This document shows positions 21,932 to 32,339 of a stretch of 64,000 nucleotides of DNA, one piece after another. Under the pieces are notes generated by a model that ran no database searches, was not told the origin of the DNA, and saw nothing but the letters and a program-made list of their open reading frames with translations. The stretch's first letter is position 1, and every line of letters begins with the position of its first letter. The position numbers and the translations under genes were made by a program. Source of the stretch: Prorocentrum cordatum (lineage: Eukaryota; Sar; Dinophyceae; Prorocentrales; Prorocentraceae); contig CAUYUJ010016471.1 of assembly GCA_963575745.1 (NCBI GenBank), positions 698,835 to 762,834 on the forward strand. Reading direction: 5' to 3'.

Positions 21932-22002
21932 TGAGGGGGCCGAGCGGTCAGTCACTGTCCCTGGGCGTGTGGCTAAAGTAAGGTTCCGAGGTCCGGATTG
22001 TT
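21932..22002 (+). other. Possible tRNA-Ser/Leu-like SINE head
   Basis: GGCCGAGCGGTCA resembles the A box of Ser or Leu tRNAs, and GGTTCCGAGGTCC about 40 bases later resembles a B box (GGTTCGANTCC) with an inserted C. A full cloverleaf could not be folded by eye, so a pol III-derived SINE fragment is more likely than a functional tRNA. Confidence 0.3.
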
Positions 22003-22069
22003 GTTGAGCTATCACTGTTGAAGAGCAACTATTGGTGATCCCCCCCAGTGGTGCACATGTTATTGCGAA

Positions 22070-23330
22070 GGCCTTACGGCCGGTGCCGCCGACCCTGAGA
22101 ACGACGAAGATGAGAACGATGGGGGGCAGGGGGAGAAGGATGAGTGGGAGGTGGAGAAAGGGTGGAGGAGGTGGATGAGGGAGGAGGCGCGGGGAGAAGG
22201 ATGTGGAGGAGAAGCAAGCGTCTGGAGGCCGTCAAGGCGTCTTGGACAGATCGTTCGGTGGTTCGGAGTTCTCTTGGACTGTCTTTGGGGCCTCTTCGGG
22301 CACTCTTGGCCCGTCTTGGGGCTTTTTGGGGCTCGGGGACTCCCCTGGGGGGGCGTCGTATCTGACCCCCCCCCCCCTCCAGGACCCCCCCCCCCCCCCC
22401 CCGGGACCCCTCCCCCGGGACCCCCCCCCCGGGATCCCCCTTCCGGACCCCCCTCGAGGACCCCCCCCCTCCCCCCCGGCGGGGGAGGGATCGAAGGGAA
22501 GGGGCTTCCTTTCGACTCAATTTCGACGTTGCTCAACTTCGCTTTGGTTGGCGCACTGAGGAGGTCCTGGGAAAGGGGGGAGCTTCGACGAGCCCAGGGA
22601 AAGGGGGAGGCAGGGAAAGAGGAAGACAGAGACGACGACCAACGAATGACGGAGATGACGACTTGAACGGACAAACCCTTCACACACGCCGACAGGGTCG
22701 GCGGATTTTTGAATTGAAGTGCCCTCATCGGGTCTCGCACCCCGTTTTGTACCAGGGAACGTTTTCCTGCTCAAACTGTTTCGAAGTCAGGTGGGGCACT
22801 CTGAGAGGCCGCCCCCCCTGCCTTCTGAAACGGCCGCCCCCCTCGCCCCTGCCCCTTCTGCGCGCTGCCAGGCGAGCGGGCAGCAGCGCGCATCGGCGTG
22901 TTCCTCCTCCTCCTTCTCTTCCTCCTCCTTCTCCTCCTCTTGCTCCCCCGCTCTCCGCCCTGATACTCCGCCACCTCCTGCTTCACTCCTTCTCCTTCCC
23001 TATCCTTCCTCTCTCTCCTCCCCGCCCGCACCCTCCCCGCACAGGCTCGCCAGAGCTCGGGGGCGCCCCACGGGGAGCGCGGGCGGCGGGCACCGGGCGG
23101 CAGCCGCGGCGCCCGCTGGACGGCGACGGCGACCTGCAGCTTGCGCAGGGCGCCTTGGGGGACCACTTGGCGACGACGACAGCTCCCGGAGGAGGCAGGA
23201 TCCCCCAAGGGCGCCCTGCGCGAACTGCAGCTCGCGCAGGGCTCCCTTGGAGGACCACTCGACCGACGCATAACCTGACCGGAGAATCGGCTGCATGACA
23301 ATACTTAGATCTAAAATTATGTAAGTTGTA
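22070..23330. repeat. Low-complexity region with poly-C, CTTGG and CTCC runs
   Basis: GGAGG-rich at 22140-22210, CTTGGGGCC-type repeats at 22230-22345, G/C homopolymers at 22345-22490, CTCC at 22890-23040. Near 23130-23265 two diverged copies of a segment containing CTGCAG-TT/CT-GCGCAGGG and GGACCACT occur. No gene supported. Confidence 0.6.
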
Positions 23331-23730
23331 TCGCTTGAGTTGGCTCGCATCTTGTTGCGGAGTTACTTCATCATGGCCAAACGGAGCAGGCAGGATCGGA
23401 TCGGATCGATTCGGCAGGAGGAAGCGTCAAGCTGCGCAACGCCGTGTGGGCCCCCTCTGTGGTGTATGTGTGTGGAGCCAAAAGCTCAAGCAACGTATTG
23501 GCAGTACTTCAATCCCACCCTGCCCGGCGGACAAAAACCACCCCGGTCCTAACCATCCACCCTTGGAGGAAGCAGGTGGGAGGATGAAGGAGGGCCAGAG
23601 ATTCAGTTTGTGATTCACGCACAAACGTAATTTATGCTACAGCGCACCGCCTCGTCGCAAGCCCCTTCACGAGTCAACGCGCAGGGGGGTGGGAAAACGA
23701 ACTCTAAACGCTTCGCGTATCCCTACCAGT
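23331..23730. other. Spacer upstream of the relic-leader locus
   Basis: Unique sequence with no recognisable gene. It leads directly into the spliced-leader relic at 23733. Confidence 0.35.
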
Positions 23731-23732
23731 CG

Positions 23733-23766
23733 CCGTAGCCTCTGGCTCAAGCCTGGCTCAAGCCGT
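23733..23766 (+). other. Relic dinoflagellate spliced-leader sequence, tandem
   Basis: CCGTAGCCTCTGGCTCAAG matches the known DinoSL (core CCGTAGCCATTTTGGCTC) except for a two-base contraction and one change in the central ATTTT. It is followed at once by CCTGGCTCAAG and then CCGT, as if a partly deleted second and third leader were stacked. Genomic leader relics are known to mark genes that passed through a trans-spliced mRNA and re-integrated. The open frame starting at 23936 lies downstream. Confidence 0.5.
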
Positions 23767-23935
23767 CTCCTGGGCCTGGCACTCGCTTACCAGTCTCCCA
23801 AGCTCGAGGGGGCGCCCGACGCATCGCTGCGCGGGCGCCGCCTCCCTCGGGCCGCGGTCGGCCATATCCCAGCGCCGCTCGCGGCGCAGTCACCGGCGAG
23901 GCGCAGCACCAGCCTGCCAGGTCAGGCTTGGCTCT

Positions 23936-25681
23936 ATGGAGGATGGGACTTCGGATCGTGGCGCCGATCATCATGGTAGAAGCCAGGGTGGGGGTATGAG
24001 CCTAGTGCAGGACCTGGGGGCCCAAACACTGGCAGCAGCCAGCTCTCCCTTGGAAAGCACCCCATCCCAGATCCCTCCTGGACAACCCTCGCCGCCAGAC
24101 CCAGAAACGGAACCGACCGACCCCATGACGATCAATCCTATGTCGGATCCGCCGATCGATCCCGCAGCTCCTGGTGAAAGGATGAATGACACTTCGGCCT
24201 TCAGCCGAGGAGACGATGATCTCCACAGTAGAAGCCTGGCAGATTCAAGAATAGAAGCGACCTTCAGTCGCAATCCTGGTAATCCTGGTCATCCTGGAAG
24301 AGAAGAAGCGATCTTCAGTCGCAATCCTGGCAATCGCAGTCAAGACAACGCTCTCCGTCCGCTCCCCACCTTCGATTATATATCCCACCCTCCCCCTTCA
24401 CCCTCAAGGCCCCCTAGTGTCAGGAGAGGAAAAAACACACAGACACAATTAATCCTCGATTCCCCAAAAAATATGGGAACCAATGGGAAGTGGGGGGAAG
24501 ACAGAAACCCAGAAAATATTGGAAAATTGAGGGAATATTATTATTTGTGTGCATTTATTTGTGTGTCCTGGGGCCTCTTCATAGTGGCCCTCACTCCTGG
24601 AGGGACTGTGCGCAATGGCCCCGACGCCACGGGCGTCGGCATTGCGGTGGGCACTGACCCCGATCCCTATCTCAGCGCCTGGAGTCAGCAGGATGCCACT
24701 GACTCCACCGATAGGGCCCCCAGCCCTCGCGGCGCGCGCGGCACCAATCGGGTCAACCTCCACCTGGGTGCCCCAGTTGCGGGGGCAGCGGACGATGGCG
24801 CCCTGCTTGGGACCCGCCCGACCCCCCTGGAAGAGGTGATGATGGCGATGCTTCACTAGCTGGCGAAGGAACTGCAGCCTTCAGCTGCGAGAGGCCCCCC
24901 CCAGAGCACGGATCACCACCCACCCACAGGCGAGCGAGTCACTCGCTTCCGAGGTTCAAGCCCTGGCGCACCACAGAGCGGTTCCCCGGATGCACCCTCA
25001 AGTGCAGCCAGTGGCCTGCAGACCTTACACGGAGAAGACAGGCCTTTCAGGCCAGAAGGAAACTTAGTGATGAGCCCTGCGGGGGGCGAAGCTCACGCCT
25101 CCACCGTGCACGGTGGCGGCTCGACGCGTCTCTCTCCTCCCCCTAGAACCACCCAGGAGAGCGACCCGCACAATGGAGCAGGAGATGCAGCCTTCAGCTG
25201 CCGAGCACTCTGGGGTGGCGAGGTACGCAGCAGAGCAGACACCAGACGCGATGTCGCCCCGGCTGCGCAGAGTCATCAGCATGGCGGCGCGGCTACGAGG
25301 GCTGCCACCAGGGGCGACGAGGGGGCCCAGGGCCCCGGTCCGATGGAAGCCCCCCCCCCCCCCGGAGACACCGCGGGAGGCTGCGCCCGCGTCGGCAGCG
25401 AAAGAGCGGCCTTCAGCCGCGCTAGGGGGGAACCGTCCTGCGACGGTGGGGGCGCCGACTGCAGGGGGGGGCCCGCGGCTCGAAACGGCGCGCAGCCTGG
25501 CGCGGACAGCGATGCTGAGGGTCAGAGGCCGCCCTCGATGGTTACAGGCGCCCCCCCCATTGCTTTCTCAGAAATGGCCGCCTTCAGCAGCAGAGAACTG
25601 GGCAGCGTCAATCCCGGCGGCGCCGACGCGGCGTCGGAGGCCGTCGCCGGGAGGGGCCGAGAGCCGCAGGCCCCGCCCTGA
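23936..25681 (+). pseudogene. Repeat-rich hypothetical frame with hairpin-encoded AAFS motifs
   Basis: A single frame is open from ATG 23936 to 25681 except for one TAG at 24857. It then shifts frame near 25680 and continues to about 26073. It encodes Pro/Gly/Ser/Arg-rich sequence punctuated by AFSR, AAFSC and AAFSS motifs at hairpin positions. An A/T-rich patch at about 24430-24570 encodes a hydrophobic run (YLCAFICVSWGLFIVAL) unlike the rest and may be inserted DNA. A relic spliced leader lies 170 bp upstream. No family recognised. It could be a decayed retroposed gene or a non-coding structured RNA locus. Confidence 0.35.
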
Positions 25682-25926
25682 TGGAACCCCCCCCTGGCCA
25701 CGCCGCGACCGGCAACGCGGCGCGGAGCGCGGGGGGAGCGACCGCCGGCTGCCTCGGGGGGGAGCTGCTGTTTGAAGGCATGGGCCCCCGCGGCAGAGCC
25801 ACCTCGGCTCCTGAAGCTTGCGGCCTGGATCGGACAGCGGCGCGGCGAACGGGCGCCCCCCCCCCCCCCCCCCCATGGGCGCGGAAGACCGCCCCCCAGT
25901 TTTCTCAAGCGGCTGCCTTCAGCAGC
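24194..25926 (+). repeat. Family of 15-nt hairpins with invariant CTTCA loop
   Basis: 5-bp stems flank CTTCA at 24194 (TCGGC/GCCGA), 24257 (GCGAC/GTCGC), 24308 (GCGAT/GTCGC, one G-T pair), 24874 and 25187 (GCAGC/GCTGC), 25406 (GCGGC/GCCGC) and 25912 (GCTGC/GCAGC). A copy at 25577 (GCCGC/GCAGC) has one mismatch. A TTTCA-loop variant with GGCC/GGCC arms is at 25041. Stem bases change in compensating pairs while the loop stays fixed. Another copy is at 61185. Confidence 0.75.
24430..24570. other. A/T-rich island inside the hairpin locus
   Basis: About 140 bp of A/T-rich sequence (AAAATATTGGAAAATTGAGG and neighbours) in otherwise very GC-rich DNA. Both edges are abrupt. I could not see clear target duplications or splice sites. 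Confidence 0.4.
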
Positions 25927-26320
25927 AGAGACCCAGCGGGGGCGTTTCCTGGGAGCGCCGACTCAGCGAGGAACCCTGGGCAGTCAGCGCAGCAAGTGAG
26001 CCGTGGGCCTCGCGACCCAGATGCAGCCCTGGCGGCGCCGGGCCCCCCGTGCGACAACCCCGCCGTAGAGTAGAGCCGTAGCGGGCACAACCGCTACACT
26101 CTGCAAAACGCAGATGTGGCATTCAGAGGTCCAAAAAAGGTTCTGGAAAGGTTTTAGAATATGGTAAAAAAAGGTCATATGGAGGTGTCGCGTTTTTGGA
26201 AAACAGTGTTTGTGTCAGAACCATGCGTTTGCGTTGATGATGATGACGATTTGGGATGATTGTAATACCGATGCGATGATTGATTATTGTAGCGATGTGA
26301 GTGTAACGCATGTAATGTAG
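25681..26320. other. Tail of the hairpin locus and spacer
   Basis: Coding-like sequence in a second frame continues to about 26073 with one further AAAFSSRD motif. After that the DNA becomes A/T-richer, with a GATGATGATGACGAT patch near 26236, and no gene is seen. Confidence 0.4.
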
Positions 26321-26554
26321 CGTGTGTTCCACTTGTGCAACTTGTGCCCATTGGGGGGGCAGGGGGAGGGGGAGGGCTTCTTGGAACTAGCCCCCAGGAG
26401 CGCGAAGATAATCGCGCTTCGCGCGTCGCGGCCTGGGCTGGAGAGCTGTCTTTCGCCTAAATGTCCTCGCGAGGGCGCGAAGATAACTGTCCGTCTCGCA
26501 TCGCGGAGTTGCTTTCATACAGCATGGTTGGTCCACGCCTCACTTTGCCTCTCC

Positions 26555-26597
26555 TCTTTAGCCGTTTTGGCTCATGCCATCGCCTGTTTGGCTTTTA
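26555..26597 (+). other. Two tandem DinoSL relics abutting the start codon
   Basis: The first copy, 26555-26576, contains AGCCGTTTTGGCTCATG and matches the 22-nt leader at 18 positions. The second copy begins immediately after it (26577, CCATCGCCTGTTTGGCTTTT) and is more diverged. It ends at the ATG at 26597. Tandem relics arise when an already leader-bearing retrogene is trans-spliced and re-integrated again. Confidence 0.6.
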
Positions 26598-29500
26598 TGG
26601 CACAACCCGCGAAACGAAGAGGCGGTGATATTGCCGTGGCACAACAAGCTGCGATTGAGAGCAAAAGGCAACGCAAGGAAACCACACTCGCTTTGATACA
26701 ACACGAGAAGCAATTTGATGTTCCTCGGTATATATTGAACCAGCTTGGCCGAACGTATGGCATGCTTGTGGGATCTCCTCTTGTGGATGTTGTGGGAAAC
26801 ATGGTAGTTGTCAAGCGTGACGCAGATCAGACGCCAGAGTCTTGCGAATTGTCCCAGTTTGCGAGGCAGTACGTTGATGCTTCCGAAGGCAGAACGACCG
26901 CGACGAGAACAGCTCAATCTTCTTCCTTAGACACGTCTCGAAAACAGTTGGCCTCGGAGATCAAGTCGTTCAGCGCTGCAGTGTGGTTGGTTGACCGCTG
27001 GTGGAGAAGGAATGTTATCAGAGCTATTTCTGGAGACCCACGCTCCACGCTGATGCAGACGATCGACGACGTTGGATACGATGAGACTCCTGCAGAAGTG
27101 GCTGGCACGACGCAAGTTAGATTCACATCTAGACCCCATGACATGCAAGCAGAGACCCAGATCGCCGTCAGATCACTACCCAAAATGTTCAAGGCAGCAC
27201 GAGCAGCGACCACCACCAAGCTTCTGATTACAGCGAACGCCTACGAGATTCTGTCAAAGAGGTCGGGTCCCAACGAGGGTGACCTTCCGAAGTATTTCAT
27301 TTTCCTCGGCTCCCACGTCTCCATCGCGCAGGCGCTGCAGTCGAACTGCGTCGGCGACATCATGAACGCATTGGAGGTTTCACAGTGTTCTTCGGAGATG
27401 GAGGCGTTGGCTGAAGATGCATCGCGGTGCGTTCACGTTGACAGACACCCGTCAAATCTCCAGTGCGAGAGGCGTTTGTTGCGTCGCCGTCTACGACAAC
27501 ACTCACGTTGGCCTACGTTTCTTTCGACATGCGCCCAACACAAAGCAATGACGATATCAAATTCGATTCTTTTCCCACAGGAGATGAACGACGCTGCCTC
27601 TGCGATCACGCACGTCAGCTTATCTCTTAAGATTGGTACTTTCCGAGTGGCCTTTACGGAGTCGATGCACGACGTCATTCGAGAAAAGGTCCATGTCAGA
27701 GAAGGCGTGTGTGAAGATGAAGATACACTCTATCGTCGCCTCGTTCTTCGATGGTTCATTCGGGTTGGGTCTCGAGCGTCCGTGAGGCGCATGCTGTGCG
27801 ACAGGTTGGCCCCGTGTTGTTGGAACAACGACAAGATATACTACTGGGTGCCCCCTGGCTCAGAATACGACGAAGAAGAGATCAAATCGAGCGTTGCTTC
27901 GGGGCTCACCGAGGCTTTCACGAATAAGATTTGGCCTGTATTCAACAGGAAGAAAATGGCTCGGGGCGAGGAGGCGCTCTGTGACTTCACGCTTCCACTT
28001 CTGTGCTGCGGGGTGTTGAAAGAAGCTTACGCCGAGTGCTGTAAGCGCCTGAGGCCCAAGAAAACGGCGAATTCAAGTGACGCAGCCACACCCGTGGATC
28101 CCTCGAGCCTCGCTCTTGTTCCAGCGGAAGCTGGCGCTCGCGTTCCAGTGGAAGCTGGCGGTTTTGCGGACGATACAACGTGGGCCAAGCAGAACGCTTA
28201 CAGCAGGAAAGTGGGAATGAAGTTCTTGGAAGGAGCTGGCGGCATCAAACCTACTGGAGTGTGCGTGGTCCTCCGCATGGTGTACGCTGTGACGAGCCGC
28301 GTTGAGAAGGATTACCTCTATGTCGCATCCGACAGGTTTGAGTTGAAACAGCAAGCCATCGCCGCCAAGAAAATCCAAGACGGGGTAGCAAGACCCCAAG
28401 AGTTGCTTAGAGATTACGCTGCGTTGATCCGTGCTCGGGGTGCTATTGAGGGCAGGGCTCTCAGGCAACTGAGGTGTCTTATGTTTGATACGAGAGTGTG
28501 GTGCTTGGTTCCCACGCAGGAGATGACAGTACAGCTGTCTGCCATCGCATTCCAAGCCATGTCCCGAGCAGGAGCGCAGACCGAGAGACTCTTGGCCAAG
28601 CCGCACTCTCTTCCTCCTTGGCGGCTGCTGCTCGTAGCCGAGCAGCCTGACCTAGCGGACTCCATGAAGTCGTATCGGCGTTGCGGTCTTGACAAGTGGA
28701 GTCGCACTTTCATGGAGAACAACGACATATCGACTTTTGAGGCCAGGCTCAAGATCACGTTGCACCTCATCGCCATCAAAGTAACCACCACCAAGCGCGA
28801 GAACGACAATGGCAACATGAGACGGATTGTGAAGAAACGCGTTCAAACGCAGAAAGCAGACTTGGTTTCGCTCAACGGTGACTGGATCCAGCAGCAATGC
28901 AGGTGCGAGAAGAAGCACGGACAGTACTGCGACGCCACCCAGGGCGACGGAGACGCGGAGCACGTTGGCGAGGACGGCGCGAACGACACCGACCATGTTC
29001 GTGGTGGCGGCGGTGGTCCCTGGAGATGCTTCGTGCGCAAGCAGAAGAGCAACGACTTGCACAACGTTGCTGTCCTGTACCGTGCCCTCAGGGACACTGT
29101 CGGTAGCGATTTGCTCGATCAGTGCATTCGAGAAGGCGCCGAGGCTGCGCGCCGACGGCGAGAGGGGAACACCAATGGCACTTCTTTCGGACCGGCTACC
29201 AAGCAGATCAACCGAGTGAAACGTGAACGGTTCCAAGTAGCTTGCGTGGAAGCTGTGCGGCGTGGCGATGTCGATGCACAGATCTCAAAGATAATGGATC
29301 AAGCCGCAGCCAATGACTACGACCTGAAGCGCGCCGTCTCGCTGGCAGCAACTTGCGATCGCCAGATCGCGGCAGTGCAGCGCGAGGCCGAGTCCAAGGA
29401 CAAGATGACAGTGCAGAAGTATGAGGCCGACAACACGGGTGACCTTCGCAGAGAGCTCTCTTCGCACGATGATCGGCTTAAAGTAGTGATGCCCTCTTTT

Positions 29501-30869
29501 GTGGCTGCTCCCCCGCCCTTCCTCGGTGTCAACTGCGTTCAGCAGACGAAGATTGGGGCCGTCAAGGCCGCAGATGAGCTCATCCAGTATTGCAAAGGCT
29601 TCAAAAAGCACCACACAAACCTGCTGAAGACCTTGGACAGTCAGATGGACCACTTGTGCCGCCTTTGCAGGGACCCCGCCGAGAATAAGAAAGACTCGTC
29701 GGACGAGGAGGGCGACGACGTCCGCGAGTCACCGTGCTGGCGCGCGGGAGTCTGCATCTGCAGCGAAGATGGCTGCGCTCGGAAGGTTTTCAGGCAGAAC
29801 ATATTGTTGGGGATGAAACGCGCCTTCCCCGTTGGCAACCCCAACCGTGATCTCCTTGGTGCTGGCCGCGTGTTTGTGGAGCTCACTGGCGAGCCGTCTG
29901 AGGAACAACGAGAGCTTGCAGAGATTTACAATCTAGACGACAAGCGTGGTATCGTCTGGCATTTGAGTTACCAGTCGTGGTCGCCGTACGAGCCCATGGT
30001 CCAGGCCATGGTTCTGCCGCTCCCAGAGGAGGCGGCGTTGGTGTCGCCGTCCGACGGCGAGAGGGCGTTGAAGGCCGCCCATGTTTCAAATCGTGTCTAC
30101 CCCCCTACCCATGCCCCCAAGGCCTATGCAAAAATCATGTGTTTTTGGGTTATGTGTGGGATGTTGGTGGCGACGATGGGGGGACGAGGGAGCGAAGGGG
30201 AGGCAGGGGGAGGGCGGGGGGGCGCAGAATGAACGCAGGGAGGGGTTGGGGGAGGATGGAGGAAAGAACGAAGGAGGAGGAGGAGGAGGAAAGGCGGAAG
30301 GGATGAGGGAGTGAGTTTTGGTTTGGTTTGAGTGCGGCGCCCCCCAGGCCGTTGGAGAGTTCCAGACGCTGTGCGACGCGGTGGCCGAGCTGGAGCGCGA
30401 CGCGCTCACGTGGTCGATGAGCTTCCTGGAGCTTGCGACGCACGCGCGCCCGCTCGGCGCCATGGCGCCCGCCGTTCAGCTCGTCAAGAAGCTGCCGTAC
30501 GAGAGCGCTCAAGTATGGCCGAGCCCTCCTCGTCAACCGGCTGGTCGTGGGCGAGGTCGAGCGGCTGGTCGTGGGCGAGGTGGCCGAGGCGCTGCAGGTC
30601 CAGCTCGCCGTGGCGGGCGAGGTGGCCGAGGCCGAGGCGCTGCAGATCCAGCTCTCGGTCGCGGCGCTGGAGGCGCCCGCGGCCGCGGGGTGGCCGCGGC
30701 GCCGCTGGCTCTCGAGGACGGGGGCCCCGAGTCGGAGCGCGCGTCGGCCCCCGAGGACGGCGCGGAGGAGCTGCTGGCCCACAGCGACGCCTCGTCCACG
30801 TCGAGCGGCGACGACAGCGGCGACGAGAAGGGAGGCGAGGACCGCTTGGGCAGGGCCTCGCTAATCTGA
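26597..30869 (+). CDS. Large hypothetical protein, two exons (about 1335 residues)
   Basis: Exon 1 is 26597-30082 and exon 2 is 30348-30869. The ATG at 26597 was chosen because it directly follows the leader relics and starts unbiased protein sequence. The frame is open further upstream, but that part is low complexity. The protein begins with a basic, nuclear-signal-like stretch (PAKRRGG...ESKRQRKE). It has mixed helical sequence and Cys/His groups CRCEKKHGQYC (residue about 768) and HLCRLC with CWRAGVCICSEDGC (about 1020-1060) that could bind metal. It ends with an Arg/Gly-rich stretch and an acidic Ser-rich tail. No known family recognised. A nucleic-acid-binding role is only a guess from the RG and Cys regions. 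The intact 3.5-kb frame argues for a live gene. Confidence 0.75.
30083..30347 (+). other. Predicted intron (265 bp, phase 0)
   Basis: Donor GTTTCAAATCG follows codon CAT at 30080-30082. The acceptor CCCCCAG|GCC ends at 30347. Both flanks are phase 0 and join LKAAH to AVGEFQTL, which restores unbiased protein sequence. The intervening bases are G-rich repeats with no coding character. Confidence 0.65.
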
Positions 30870-30871
30870 GA

Positions 30872-31185
30872 AGATGGGGAGGAGGGAGGATGAGGAGGAG
30901 GATGAGGAGGAGGAGGATGAGGAGGAGGAGGAGGAAAAGGAGGAGGAGGATGGGACGAGGAGGAGGATGAGGATGATGATGATGATGATGATGATGAGGA
31001 GGAGGAGGAGGAGGGGGCAGAGGAGGACGCAGGGGAGGAGGAGGATGAGGAGGAGGAGGAGGGGGAGGGGGAGGAGCGGGAGAAGCAGGAGCAGGAGGAA
31101 GTGGGGGAGGAGGGGGAGGAGGAGGAGGAGGAGGATTGGGAAGAGGAGGAGGACGAGAGGGAGAGGGAGGAGGACGAGGAAGGAT
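30872..31185. repeat. GGAGGA microsatellite with ATG core
   Basis: (GGA)n and (GAT)n runs, including a pure GAT stretch near 30972-30997. Long poly-Glu, poly-Ser and poly-Leu frames here are artefacts. Confidence 0.95.
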
Positions 31186-31259
31186 GACCGACCCCACCCC
31201 ACCCCTGGGAGTCTTAAACCATCTAAGATCTAAGACCTGGCCATCGCCTCCCGCCCCCG

Positions 31260-31545
31260 CCGTGCGCGTGTGTGTGCGTGCGTGTGCGTGCGTGCGTGCG
31301 TGCGTGTGATTGGGAGGGAGAGAGAGAGATAGAGAGTGTGTGTGAGTGTGTGTGTGTGTGTGCGTGCGCGCGTGTGTGTGTGCATATGCGTGTGTGTATT
31401 TGTGTGTGCGCGTGTTTGTTTGTGTGTGCGTGTGTGCGTGTGTGTGTGTGCGTGGGTGTGCGTGTGCGTGCGCGCGTGTGTGCGTGTGTGTGTGTGTGCG
31501 TGTGCGTGCGTGTAGGTGTGGGCGTGTGTGCGTCAGCACATTGAG
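31260..31545. repeat. GT/GTGC microsatellite
   Basis: Nearly continuous TGTG, TGCG and GCGTGT dinucleotide repeats with a short AGAGAG patch at about 31315-31335. Confidence 0.95.
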
Positions 31546-31599
31546 GCCGTGTCCAAGAAAGCATCAATACGACCCCAAGGCGGCACCTTTGGGTTGTGT

Positions 31600-32245
31600 C
31601 ACCCCCCATCACAATCATGCGCATTAGCGCCATCATAATCGCACCCACAAGCGTAAGTATAAACATGACCACACGGACGTTCACAATCGCAAGCTTACGC
31701 GTAGGCATGAACGTAATCATATGCATAACCGTACGCCTGGGCAGAGTCGCAATCAGAATAGGCGTGACCGCAATCATCGACATACGCATAATGGTACCCA
31801 TACGCAATCAAAACCTTACCATGACCATAATCATATTCATAAGCATCGGCGTGTCCATAATCGTAAACCTAATTGAGCTGATGATTCTAAGCATGTGCGT
31901 ACTCGTTAACCTAATCAAACTCATAACCGTAGTCATGAAACTACGCACACCCATAATCGCGACAACACGCACAATCACAATCACTACCGTAATCAGAAGC
32001 ATACGCATAGCCACAATCGTGATCATAGTCATAACCACCATGTCGTTCATACGTATAACCATAAGCACCATCTTAATCATAGCCATAACCATATTCACAA
32101 CCATAAGCACCATCACGACCATTACCGTAGTCATAATTACAATCGTGAGCACGCGCATAATCATAATCATGACCATACTCATAAACATAACCGTCGGCGT
32201 AAGTGTGAGCGTATTCATAACCATAATCAGAACCCAAGAGCCGCC
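31600..32245. repeat. CATAATCG/CATAACC hexamer-like repeat
   Basis: Words of the form CATAATCGTA, CATAACCATA and CATACGCATA recur about every six bases over 640 bp. One strand is stop-poor, which creates an apparent Ile/Thr-rich frame. Confidence 0.85.
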
Positions 32246-32339
32246 ACTTGTGGCAGAATGTGCCCCTCGTCCTATCGTTCCCATCCCCTTCCCCTCCCCT
32301 CCCTCCCTCCCTCCCTCCCTACGTCGTCGTCGTCGTCGT

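Noticed and set aside
25681-26073. Independent Ala/Pro-rich gene
   Set aside because: Starts exactly where the upstream frame ends and carries the same AAFSS hairpin motif, so it is better explained as a frameshifted continuation.
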